Shown here: piece after piece, positions 1 through 6,449 of the stretch
Position numbering within the stretch: position 1 is the stretch's first letter
Layout: each line of letters starts with the position of its first letter
NCBI RefSeq assembly: GCF_000423105.1
Contig: NZ_AUHI01000012.1
Span: forward strand, 1-64,000
Origin: Halalkalibacillus halophilus DSM 18494
GTDB taxonomy: Bacteria > Bacillota > Bacilli > Bacillales > Alkalibacillaceae
DNA: 64,000 nt
Direction: 5' to 3'
Notes under the pieces: generated by a model
Databases searched by the model: none
Seen by the model: only the letters and a program-made list of their open reading frames with translations
What the model was told of the DNA's origin: nothing
Translations under genes and position numbers: made by a program

Positions 1-104
1 AGCGTTATCTAGACGAAGTCGTCCCCTAGATGACCCGCTCTACCCACAGGTGAAAATGAAGTAGCACTTTTACACATAATTATGGACTTGACATTGGTCA
101 TATG

Positions 105-263
105 AGATTTCTGGATATAAAGGGAGTTTTATGGATAAAGGTTACTTTTTCTTGATATATCCGCCAGAATTCTGGATATCCTCTCGACTATTCTGGATAT
201 AAAAAAAATCTCGTGGATAAACGAGGAGTATTCTGGATAAGAAGCGGCTTTTCTGGAAAACGA
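105..263 (+). repeat. Eight-unit TGGATA element, copy A
   Basis: This intergenic array holds eight TGGATA-like words starting at 112, 132, 152, 173, 194, 214, 234 and 254, so the steps are 20, 20, 21, 21, 20, 20 and 20 bp. Most words are preceded by TTC or TTTC; the sixth is preceded by TCG. The same steps occur in three other copies in the window. I see no gene between 64 and 500 apart from this element. The 13-14 bp between words is too short and too similar between copies for CRISPR spacers. Function unknown. Confidence 0.85.
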
Positions 264-501
264 TCTACTTATCATTCTGTTCATGCCAATTGTCTTCTGG
301 GAGCCGTTGACTTATACCAGGAATAATATCAAATGATTATATAAAAACGCTCATTTGAATTTTTACTCTTCACTCCATCTAGAATAGGATTAGTTATTTA
401 ACGTATAACTATAAAATGTGATCTATTTAAGCCTGATGAGCGAAATTTTTTCCGGTTTCGACAAAAATATGATTGTTTCTTAAAAAAAATCACGTATAAC
501 C

Positions 502-531
502 TTGCATTCCATTTTAGTTCTATGATATATT
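502..531 (+). promoter_or_regulatory. Probable sigma-A promoter of tRNA-Ser
   Basis: TTGCAT (502-507) and TATATT (526-531) are separated by 18 bp, and transcription would start about 13 bases before the mature tRNA. Confidence 0.5.
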
Positions 532-550
532 TTTACTTGTCAGCTCAAAC

Positions 551-643
551 GGAGGAGTACCCAAGTCTGGCTGAAGGGAGCGGTCTTGAAAACCGCCAGG
601 GGCTTCACGGCCCGCGGGGGTTCGAATCCCTCCTCCTCCGCCA
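551..643 (+). tRNA. tRNA-Ser (anticodon UGA)
   Basis: This is a class II tRNA of 93 nt including an encoded CCA (641-643). The acceptor strand GGAGGAG pairs with CTCCTCC. The anticodon loop CTTGAAA carries TGA, and a long variable arm and GTTCGAATC T-loop follow. The anticodon reads UCN serine codons. In B. subtilis a serine tRNA likewise lies close to dck/dgk. Confidence 0.97.
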
Positions 644-671
644 TTATAATTTAAAAACTAACAACAAGAAT

Positions 672-698
672 GGTTACAACATTGTAGCCTTTTTTTTA
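672..698 (+). terminator. Rho-independent terminator of tRNA-Ser
   Basis: The hairpin GGTTACAA / TTGTAGCC (672-689) is followed by a run of T, 29 nt after the tRNA. Confidence 0.8.
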
Positions 699-767
699 TA
701 TGCTTTTATAGCTATAGAGATAGAGAATGAATGAAAAACGAGAAAGTTTTGCAAGGGGATTTGATAC

Positions 768-1706
768 ATGAAACGTATGCAAAGATGGCGTGTAATGGTG
801 ATGTCAGAGGCAAATCAAGAAGTGAAGCAATTTACTTTTGCGAAAGTTTGGGCTTATAGCTTTTTACTTTTTATCACTGTCCTGTCACTAAGCTTAATTT
901 TTACTGCAAATAAAATGAATGAATTATCACAAGAGAATGCAGAATTGGAATCCTCTTTAGTAGCTGCTGAGAATTCCATTGATGTCCAAGAAGAACAAAT
1001 TACTGATTTTCAAAAAGATAGACAAGCAATCAGCAACCAACTTATTGAACTGGACTCAATCGAAGCACAACTTCAAGAGATGATCGCTGCAATGGAGCCA
1101 GAATCAATTGGTTCATTTGAAGATGGTCCACAAGGTGGATTACAAATCGATCCAGACAGTAGGCACCCTGACTCTCTTGTAAACGAGGAAGAAGATATTG
1201 ATTTATCACATTTACGCTCAGAAGTACCTCATTTGATCGAGCGATATGAAGGGGCTATCGATGATTTAATTGTCATCAAATCCTCTTTAGAAACGATTCC
1301 TATTGGATGGCCTGCAGATACAGACCGTATTACATCTGAATATGGAGAGCGAACGGACCCTTTTACTGGAGAAACAGCTTACCATAACGGTATTGATTTA
1401 GCAGATGACTGGGGAACAGAAATCTATGCAACAGCAGATGGAGAAGTTGATTTCTCTGGTACAAATGGTGGTTATGGTAAATCGGTTTTGATTGATCATG
1501 ATAATAGTTTTGAAACACGTTATGCTCACCTTGCAGAACTAGAAGTAGAAGCAGGGGACGAAGTAGAACAAGGAGATGTCATTGGAACAATGGGAACGAC
1601 CGGAAGAAGTACTGGCGTTCATTTGCATTATGAAGTGATTCAAAGTGGGGAGACGACAGATCCATATCAATTCATGACGTTCCTTCAGCGTGTATTTGGA
1701 GAATAA
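768..1706 (+). CDS. Membrane-anchored M23 family metallopeptidase
   Basis: A 312-residue cell-wall hydrolase of the LytM/M23 family, expected to cut peptidoglycan cross-bridges outside the membrane. It has a short basic N-terminus, one membrane segment at about residues 27-47, a coiled coil at about 48-110, an acidic linker, and the M23 domain from about 185 to the end. Zinc and catalytic residues are visible as H206/D210 (HNGID), H254 (YAHL) and H285/H287 (HLHYE). The start follows an AAGGGG ribosome site. The bactofilin gene begins 12 bp downstream, a pairing well known in bacteria in which the bactofilin scaffold positions or restrains the hydrolase. The exact bond cleaved cannot be read from sequence. 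Confidence 0.92.
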   Translation: MKRMQRWRVMVMSEANQEVKQFTFAKVWAYSFLLFITVLSLSLIFTANKMNELSQENAELESSLVAAENSIDVQEEQITDFQKDRQAISNQLIELDSIEAQLQEMIAAMEPESIGSFEDGPQGGLQIDPDSRHPDSLVNEEEDIDLSHLRSEVPHLIERYEGAIDDLIVIKSSLETIPIGWPADTDRITSEYGERTDPFTGETAYHNGIDLADDWGTEIYATADGEVDFSGTNGGYGKSVLIDHDNSFETRYAHLAELEVEAGDEVEQGDVIGTMGTTGRSTGVHLHYEVIQSGETTDPYQFMTFLQRVFGE

Positions 1707-1718
1707 AGGAGATCTTCG

Positions 1719-2102
1719 ATGTTTTCAAAACAGGATAAACAAGTCAGTAATGTGGATACGGTAATTGGAGCAGGCACCACTTTTGAAGGAGACCTTACTT
1801 CAGAAGCAAGTATTCGTGTAGATGGTACCTTTAAAGGAAGCCTTTCTAGCCAAGGTGATTTAGTCATAGGACAGGCCGGTAAGCTTGATGCGGAGTTAAC
1901 AGGTAGGAATATTACTGTAGCCGGTGAAGTAGCAGGGAATATCACTGCCACCGAAACGTTGACCATTGAAGCAACTGGAAGTGTCCATGGAGATGTCACG
2001 ATGCAAGTGCTTGTAATTGAGGAAGGTGGATCCTTCTCTGGAAACAGTAAGATGGTTCAACCAGCCGATCCAAAGAAAAAACAGAAAGAAGAAGCTTCCT
2101 AA
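1719..2102 (+). CDS. Bactofilin family protein (polymer-forming cytoskeletal)
   Basis: A 127-residue bactofilin (DUF583). From about residue 14 to 108 it consists of short beta-strand repeats rich in G, V and I (for example GDLTSEASIRVDG and GEVAGNITATETL), the right-handed beta-helix that polymerises without nucleotide. The C-terminal tail is polar and lysine/glutamate-rich. The N-terminal stretch is short, as in YhbE/YhbF-type proteins. It is co-transcribed with the M23 peptidase 12 bp upstream and ends at a strong bidirectional terminator. It probably scaffolds the hydrolase at a defined membrane site; that role is inferred from the gene pairing. Confidence 0.93.
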   Translation: MFSKQDKQVSNVDTVIGAGTTFEGDLTSEASIRVDGTFKGSLSSQGDLVIGQAGKLDAELTGRNITVAGEVAGNITATETLTIEATGSVHGDVTMQVLVIEEGGSFSGNSKMVQPADPKKKQKEEAS

Positions 2103-2103
2103 T

Positions 2104-2144
2104 AAAAAGTCGCGTTCAGACTCAACTGAACGCGACTTTTTTTG
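2104..2144 (+). terminator. Bidirectional terminator between bactofilin and dck
   Basis: A 16-bp stem beginning AAAAAGTCGCG (2104-2119) pairs with 2126-2141. The A-run on the left and T-run on the right let it end the bactofilin transcript on the plus strand and the dgk-dck transcript on the minus strand. Confidence 0.9.
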
Positions 2145-2156
2145 TTTTGCACTGTG

Positions 2157-2828
2157 TTATGCCTTCATATAATTTCTAGACGTATGAATAAACGTACTTA
2201 CTTTTTCCAAAATCGGTTCAATACTGCCTTCTTCATTCATGAGATCATAATCATTAATATTAATACGCATAACTGGACAAGAGTTAAAGTTATTAATCCA
2301 GTTTTCATAACGGTCATACATTTCACGCCAGTATTCAATAGGAGTATCTTGTTCCATTTGTCTTCCGCGAGCGTGTAGTCGATCGACGATATCTTCAAAC
2401 GAGCCTTCTAAGTAAATCAATAGATCAGGATGTGGGAAATAAGGTGTCATTACCATCGAATCGAATAGACTGGTATACGTATTGTAATCAGTTGGGGTCA
2501 TCGTTCCTTTATCATAGTGCATTTTTGCAAAAATGCCCGTATCTTCGTAAATCGAACGGTCTTGAATGAACCCTCCCCCGTATTCGAAAATTCGTTTTTG
2601 TTCTTTGAAACGTTCAGCAAGAAAGTATATTTGCAAGTGAAAACTCCAACGTTCAAAGTCTGCATAGAATTTATCTAAATAAGGATTGTTTTCAACTTTT
2701 TCAAAAGACGTTCGAAAATTAAGCGCATTTGCAAGTGCATGTGTCATCGTTGATTTTCCGACTCCAACAGTTCCCGCAATCGTAATAACGGCATTATTGG
2801 GGATATCGTATTTACTAGCTAAGTTCAT
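2157..2828 (-). CDS. dck: Deoxyadenosine/deoxycytidine kinase
   Basis: A 223-residue kinase that phosphorylates deoxyadenosine and deoxycytidine at the 5' position, part of nucleoside salvage in the cytoplasm. The P-loop GTVGVGKST lies at residues 19-27. The DRS motif and the arginine-rich lid region (LHARGRQME) of the dNK family follow. It begins at ATG behind AAGGAGA and overlaps the 3' end of dgk by 14 bp, so the two are translationally coupled. The order dgk-dck is that of B. subtilis. Assignment between the paralogues rests on the N-terminal sequence (IPNNAVITIAGTVGVGKS), which resembles Dck. Confidence 0.93.
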   Translation of the reverse strand: MNLASKYDIPNNAVITIAGTVGVGKSTMTHALANALNFRTSFEKVENNPYLDKFYADFERWSFHLQIYFLAERFKEQKRIFEYGGGFIQDRSIYEDTGIFAKMHYDKGTMTPTDYNTYTSLFDSMVMTPYFPHPDLLIYLEGSFEDIVDRLHARGRQMEQDTPIEYWREMYDRYENWINNFNSCPVMRININDYDLMNEEGSIEPILEKVSTFIHTSRNYMKA

Positions 2829-3471
2829 GAGTGACTTCTCCTTTAGGAATATGTTTTTCCACTGTTTCTAAAATATAATCCAAATCCTCTTGGTGTTTAA
2901 TAAAGTCAATTTTGTCTCCATCTAGACGAATGACTGGTATTTCTGGATTGTCTTTTTCAAATTGATTCATAAATGCTTCATAGTCTTCTGAAAGCTGTTT
3001 TAAATAGGCTGGCTTTATGTTCTGCTCTACTTCACGACCTCGGCTTTCAATACGCTCTAACAATGTATCTAGACTCGCATGTATATAAATCATGACGTTT
3101 GGCTTCGGCATATCTTTCGTTAATATATGAAAGATTTGTTCATATTTATCGTATTGATCTTCCTTAAGCGTACGTCTCGCAAAAATCATGTTCTTCATGA
3201 CATGATAATCCGATATAACAGGTTTCCCTTCCGCTAAGTAATGCTTTTCAATATCTTCTACTTGTTTATATCGATTGCATAAGAAAAACATTTCTGTTTG
3301 AAAGCTCCACTCATCTATATTTTCATAAAATTTGCCGAGAAAAGGGTTTTCTTCGACAATTTCTTTAAGCAAATGATAATAAAAATGAGTTGCTAATTTT
3401 CGAGATAAGGAAGTTTTTCCTACCCCGATTGGTCCTTCTACTGCAATGAATGGTACTTGTTTTTGGTTCAC
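2815..3471 (-). CDS. dgk: Deoxyguanosine kinase
   Basis: A 218-residue deoxynucleoside kinase that makes dGMP from deoxyguanosine. The P-loop GPIGVGKTS lies at residues 13-21, with the family motifs SDYH and ESRGREVEQ downstream. Translation starts at GTG (3471) behind GGAGGAA with 7-nt spacing; the neighbouring ATG is out of frame and runs straight into TGA. It is the first gene of the dgk-dck operon and has a clear promoter just upstream. It resembles its partner but diverges throughout, so it is not a recent duplicate. Confidence 0.93.
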   Translation of the reverse strand: MNQKQVPFIAVEGPIGVGKTSLSRKLATHFYYHLLKEIVEENPFLGKFYENIDEWSFQTEMFFLCNRYKQVEDIEKHYLAEGKPVISDYHVMKNMIFARRTLKEDQYDKYEQIFHILTKDMPKPNVMIYIHASLDTLLERIESRGREVEQNIKPAYLKQLSEDYEAFMNQFEKDNPEIPVIRLDGDKIDFIKHQEDLDYILETVEKHIPKGEVTHELS

Positions 3472-3499
3472 ATCGGTTCCTCCATTCGAATCTAACTAC

Positions 3500-3528
3500 T
3501 ATATATATACTGCTTACCATAATATCAA
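3500..3528 (-). promoter_or_regulatory. Sigma-A promoter of dgk-dck
   Basis: Read on the minus strand, TTGATA (3523-3528) and TATATA (3500-3505) are separated by 17 bp, placing the start of transcription about 20 bp before the GGAGG site of dgk. Confidence 0.6.
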
Positions 3529-3594
3529 ATTTTAGATTTTATTTGGGCTTTCTGTCGAATTTTCTCTAAAGAAAAAAATTTGCAATTGACCTAT

Positions 3595-3621
3595 ACAAAA
3601 ATTAAATTTCAACATATTTTA
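3595..3621 (+). promoter_or_regulatory. Sigma-K-like promoter of the coat gene
   Basis: The -35 dinucleotide AC (3595-3596) and CATATTTTA (3613-3621) are 16 bp apart. This fits the mother-cell sigma-K consensus AC-N16-CATANNNTA, and the gene behind it encodes a coat protein. Confidence 0.6.
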
Positions 3622-3654
3622 TAGTAATCCTAATTATAAAGAGGTGATAGATAT

Positions 3655-4233
3655 ATGTTCGATCAAGATTGCCGCGATGACTTTGATTGCAAAAACAACA
3701 AATGTGTATGTAAAACGGTAAGAAAAATCGCAGAAGCGCAAGATGCTGTAACTGCGACAGGTGATTGTGAAATTGGGTGTAAACAATCAATTCGTGACTT
3801 AGTGTCGCCTACTACTCAGAATGGTAATGATACCATCCCATTTATACTTTATTGCGAAGGTAGTTGCCATCCGTTTATAGGTAGCGGGGTATTACAAGGA
3901 TCTACTGGTGGAGGTGGCGGTGGACGCCCTGTACTAGAATGCTTTCAATCCCCAATTTTCCGTGTAAGTAAGGTAGGCAAGGACTGTTGTGCAGAAATTG
4001 AGTTATTGTTACCAGTAACTCAAGGAGGGTCCACTCCAGGTCCAAGAGGTAAAAAAGTATGCGATTATTTCCCAGGAAACGCTATTGCAGCTCTTCAACG
4101 CACAGGAATTTGTATCAAGGTAGACCTATGTAATTTCACGGGTATTTCATGTTTAGAACCAATTCGTGCGCGCTCCGTTGCTGATTTTAATGTGAAAGCA
4201 GCAGCAGAAAGTCATTCGAAAGATTTAGACTAA
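3655..4233 (+). CDS. CotY/CotZ/ExsY-family spore coat protein
   Basis: A 192-residue cysteine-rich protein of the CotY/CotZ/ExsY family, which forms disulfide-linked sheets in the spore crust or exosporium. Cysteines are dense at the N-terminus (DCRDDFDCKNNKCVC) and recur in CEIGCK, CEGSC, KDCC and CIKVDLC. A five-glycine stretch lies near residue 85. The ATG follows AAAGAGGTGA. The gene stands alone, with a sigma-K-like promoter upstream, so expression late in the mother cell is expected. The family is clear; whether it corresponds to CotY or CotZ is not decidable here. Confidence 0.9.
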   Translation: MFDQDCRDDFDCKNNKCVCKTVRKIAEAQDAVTATGDCEIGCKQSIRDLVSPTTQNGNDTIPFILYCEGSCHPFIGSGVLQGSTGGGGGGRPVLECFQSPIFRVSKVGKDCCAEIELLLPVTQGGSTPGPRGKKVCDYFPGNAIAALQRTGICIKVDLCNFTGISCLEPIRARSVADFNVKAAAESHSKDLD

Positions 4234-4239
4234 GTTTAA

Positions 4240-4262
4240 TACCGGCATGTTTTGTGCCGGTA
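4240..4262 (+). terminator. Hairpin after the coat gene
   Basis: TACCGGCA / TGCCGGTA forms a perfect 8-bp stem with a 7-nt loop shortly after the stop codon. There is no T-run, so it may stabilise the mRNA end rather than terminate efficiently. Confidence 0.4.
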
Positions 4263-4305
4263 TACATAGGAATGTTTGTGGAATAAAAAAATCGCAGTAA
4301 AGCTG

Positions 4306-4334
4306 TTGACAAAATACCTACAGGGGTATATAGT
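4306..4334 (+). promoter_or_regulatory. cstR promoter with CstR-type operator 1
   Basis: TTGACA (4306-4311) and TATAGT (4329-4334) are 17 bp apart. Between them lies the GC-centred inverted repeat ATACCTACAGGGGTAT (4314-4329), an operator of the CsoR/CstR kind, so a bound repressor would block RNA polymerase. Two more copies lie at 4700 and 4999. Confidence 0.8.
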
Positions 4335-4401
4335 GGGTTTTGTAAGATAAATAATAAATCAATTTAATTGGACAAACTAGTACAATAGGGAGGTACAAGC
4401 C

Positions 4402-4662
4402 ATGGAATATGATGCAAAAGTTCAAAATAGAGTAAAACGATTAGAAGGTCAACTTCGTGGGGTGCTTCGCATGATGGAACAAGGCGAGGATTGTAAAGAG
4501 ATTATCACGCAATTGTCTGCAAGTCGTACAGCTATTGACCGTACGATTGGTGTAATCGTTAGTGAAAACTTGATCGAATGTGTTCGTGAAGCCGAAGAAA
4601 ATGGAGAGAACACAGATGATCGTGTGAAAGAAGCAGTTAATTTATTAGTAAAAAGCCGATAA
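4402..4662 (+). CDS. cstR: Persulfide-sensing repressor CstR (CsoR family)
   Basis: An 86-residue all-helical CsoR-family repressor. The two sensor cysteines C31 (GEDCKE) and C60 (LIECV) are present, and N56 stands in the segment where copper-sensing CsoR carries histidine. That C-N-C pattern marks CstR, which forms di- and trisulfide cross-links with persulfides and then releases DNA. The sequence is strikingly like Staphylococcus CstR (SENLIECV, EAVNLLVKS). An operator sits in its own promoter, so it should autoregulate, and operators also precede tusA and the dsrE-like gene. All downstream genes handle sulfane sulfur, in agreement. B. subtilis yrkD is the positional counterpart. Confidence 0.92.
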   Translation: MEYDAKVQNRVKRLEGQLRGVLRMMEQGEDCKEIITQLSASRTAIDRTIGVIVSENLIECVREAEENGENTDDRVKEAVNLLVKSR

Positions 4663-4672
4663 ATCATCGGCT

Positions 4673-4715
4673 TTGACAAATATTTTTTTAGTAGTTAATA
4701 TACCCCTATAGGTAT
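4673..4715 (+). promoter_or_regulatory. Internal promoter with CstR-type operator 2
   Basis: TTGACA (4673-4678) and TAATAT (4696-4701) are 17 bp apart, and the operator ATACCCCTATAGGTAT (4700-4715) starts on the -10 element. The small hairpin AAAGCCGAT / ATCGGCTTT just upstream (about 4651-4674) may end part of the cstR transcript. Confidence 0.75.
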
Positions 4716-4752
4716 TTTAAAAACGAATTACAAATTATGAGGAGTGTTTCAG

Positions 4753-4980
4753 ATGGAAATTACAAAAACATTAGACGCAAAAGGATTAGCATGTCCAATG
4801 CCAATCGTAAGAACGAAGAAAGCAATAGAGGAAGTAAATTCTGGAGAGATTTTAGAAGTACAAGCAACTGATGCAGGTGCTAAAAGTGATCTAACGGCAT
4901 GGACGAAATCATCAGGTCATGAGTTAGTTGATTCAAAAGAAGAAAATGGAGTATATACTTTTTACGTAAGAAAAGGATAA
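4753..4980 (+). CDS. TusA-family sulfur carrier protein
   Basis: A 75-residue SirA/TusA-like protein that carries sulfane sulfur as a persulfide on C14 of the CPMP motif. It passes sulfur among the rhodanese, DsrE-like and dioxygenase proteins of the operon. I start it at ATG 4753, 8 nt behind AGGAG; an in-frame GTG nine bases upstream lies within the ribosome site. A second TusA domain is fused to a rhodanese 0.9 kb downstream. The counterpart in B. subtilis is the yrk cluster. Confidence 0.9.
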   Translation: MEITKTLDAKGLACPMPIVRTKKAIEEVNSGEILEVQATDAGAKSDLTAWTKSSGHELVDSKEENGVYTFYVRKG

Positions 4981-4998
4981 AAAATTTTATCATGAAGT

Positions 4999-5019
4999 AT
5001 ACCTGCGAGGGTATATAAT
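4999..5019 (+). promoter_or_regulatory. CstR-type operator 3 before the dsrE-like gene
   Basis: ATACCTGCGAGGGTAT (4999-5014) is joined to a perfect TATAAT (5014-5019). No good -35 box is visible. The arms ATACC and GGTAT match operators 1 and 2. Confidence 0.7.
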
Positions 5020-5038
5020 AATAGCAGGAGGTTTTACA

Positions 5039-5518
5039 ATGACGGAAAAGAAAAAGACAAATATTATTTTATTTAGTGGGGAATATGATAAAGCAATGGC
5101 GGCTTATATTATTGCGAACGGAGCGGCAGCTTATGATCATGACGTAACGATTTTCCATACATTCTGGGGATTAAATACGTTACGTAAAGACGAAAAGTTA
5201 ATGCCGAAGAAATCATTCATGGAAAAAATGTTCGGAAAAATGATGCCACGTGGAGCGGAAAAATTACCGTTATCTAATATGCAATTCGGTGGTGTCGGTC
5301 CAAAACTTATTAAAAGTGTGATGAAAAAGCATAATGCCATGCCACTTAAAGATCTTGTCAGCATGGCTCAAGAGCAAGATGTCACGTTGCTAGCATGTAC
5401 GATGACAATGGATCTATTAGGAATTAAAGAAGAAGAATTATTGGATAACATTGAGCTAGGCGGTGTTGCAGCATATATCGCTGAAGGAGAAGAAGGCGCA
5501 ATTAACTTATTTATTTAA
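5039..5518 (+). CDS. DsrE/DsrF/DrsH-like family protein
   Basis: A 159-residue DsrE-like sulfurtransferase (DsrE2/YrkE type). After a hydrophobic first strand (NIILFSGEYDKAMAAY) comes a basic, methionine-rich insert (FMEKMFGKMMPRGAEKL), and C120 sits in LLACTMTMDLLG, the position that binds sulfur in the family. The C-terminus is hydrophobic but there is no signal peptide, so it should be cytoplasmic or peripheral. It has a strong GCAGGAGG ribosome site and its own CstR operator. It probably exchanges persulfide with the TusA proteins; direction of transfer is not known from sequence. Confidence 0.88.
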   Translation: MTEKKKTNIILFSGEYDKAMAAYIIANGAAAYDHDVTIFHTFWGLNTLRKDEKLMPKKSFMEKMFGKMMPRGAEKLPLSNMQFGGVGPKLIKSVMKKHNAMPLKDLVSMAQEQDVTLLACTMTMDLLGIKEEELLDNIELGGVAAYIAEGEEGAINLFI

Positions 5519-5536
5519 TAGAAACGAGGGAAATTC

Positions 5537-5833
5537 ATGCAAGAAATAAATGCAAAAGAAGTACAAGAAAAACTCGAAAACGGTGAAAAATTAAATTTAA
5601 TTGATGTTCGGGAAACAGAAGAAGTAGCGAATGGAAAGATTCCAACTGCTACAAACATCCCACTAGGATTATTGGAATTTAGAGAAAACGAATTAGATCA
5701 AGCAACAGATTATATTATGGTTTGTCGTTCTGGCGGAAGAAGCGGTCAGGCGACTCAATATCTAGAATCAAGAGGATTTAAAGTAAAAAATATGACCGGC
5801 GGAATGCTTGATTGGGAAGGTAATGTAGAGTAA
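5537..5833 (+). CDS. Single-domain rhodanese-like sulfurtransferase
   Basis: A 98-residue rhodanese domain. The active loop CRSGGRS carries C63, which takes up sulfane sulfur from thiosulfate, polysulfide or glutathione/bacillithiol persulfide. Other family landmarks are LIDVRE near the N-terminus and GGMLDWEG at the C-terminus. It lies 18 bp after the dsrE-like gene and 24 bp before the tusA-rhodanese fusion, in one transcription unit. It is one of three rhodanese domains in the operon. Confidence 0.9.
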   Translation: MQEINAKEVQEKLENGEKLNLIDVRETEEVANGKIPTATNIPLGLLEFRENELDQATDYIMVCRSGGRSGQATQYLESRGFKVKNMTGGMLDWEGNVE

Positions 5834-5857
5834 CTCACTAATTTGGAGGTATTTAAA

Positions 5858-6427
5858 ATGACTGAAATTAAAGTAGATTACACACTTGATGCAAAAGGGA
5901 TGGCATGTCCAATGCCCATCGTAAAAACGAAAAAAGAAATAGATAAAATTGAGCCGGGCCAAGTATTGCTTGTAGAAGCAACAGATCCTGGATCGAAGGC
6001 TGACATGAAAGCATGGGCATCACGTGGAGGTCACCAGTATTTAGGAACGGAAGAAGATGGAGATGTGTTAAAACACTATATCCGCCGTGCTTCAGAAGAG
6101 GAATCATCGGAGGAGACCTCGTTTGATAATAAAACTGATAATGAAGGATTAAAATCAAAATTAAATCAGGATGGAGTAACTGTTGTCGATGTACGTGAAT
6201 CAGCAGAATACGCTTTTGGTCACATTCCACAGGCAAAGTCTATTCCACTTGGTGAATTAGAGTCTCGTTTAGATGAAATAAATAAAGAGGATGAAATCTA
6301 TGTTGTTTGTCGTACAGGAAATCGCAGTGATTTAGCGGCTCAGTTGTTACATGAAAAAGGATATACGAATGTAACAAATGTCGTTCCAGGTATGAGTGAA
6401 TGGGACGGAGAAATAGAAGGGAAATAA
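5858..6427 (+). CDS. TusA-rhodanese fusion protein
   Basis: A 189-residue two-domain protein. Residues 1-77 are a TusA domain with C17 in CPMP. An acidic serine/glutamate linker (about 78-95) leads to a rhodanese domain with C151 in CRTGNRS. Carrier and transferase are thus tethered, which suggests sulfur relay within one polypeptide. The ATG at 5858 has a perfect TTGGAGGT site; the longer reading from TTG 5843 begins inside that site and is rejected. It corresponds to B. subtilis YrkF in architecture. Confidence 0.9.
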   Translation: MTEIKVDYTLDAKGMACPMPIVKTKKEIDKIEPGQVLLVEATDPGSKADMKAWASRGGHQYLGTEEDGDVLKHYIRRASEEESSEETSFDNKTDNEGLKSKLNQDGVTVVDVRESAEYAFGHIPQAKSIPLGELESRLDEINKEDEIYVVCRTGNRSDLAAQLLHEKGYTNVTNVVPGMSEWDGEIEGK

Positions 6428-6449
6428 GTAGTAGTAGGAGGTTATTTGA

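Noticed and set aside
2..64. Possible 3' end of a CDS entering from the left edge
   Set aside because: One frame is open from base 2 to a TAG at 62-64, but about 20 codons with no recognisable similarity cannot support a gene call; another frame stops at 27-29 and looks equally plausible.
105..263. CRISPR array
   Set aside because: The repeated word is only 6-8 bp, the step is 20-21 bp, and the segments between words are partly shared between copies; no cas genes are present.
522..734. Plus-strand ORF of 70 codons
   Set aside because: It is the translation of the tRNA-Ser gene and its terminator.
5868..6236. Minus-strand ORF of 122 codons inside the tusA-rhodanese gene
   Set aside because: It is antisense to a well-supported two-domain protein, with no ribosome site and low-complexity leucine-rich translation.
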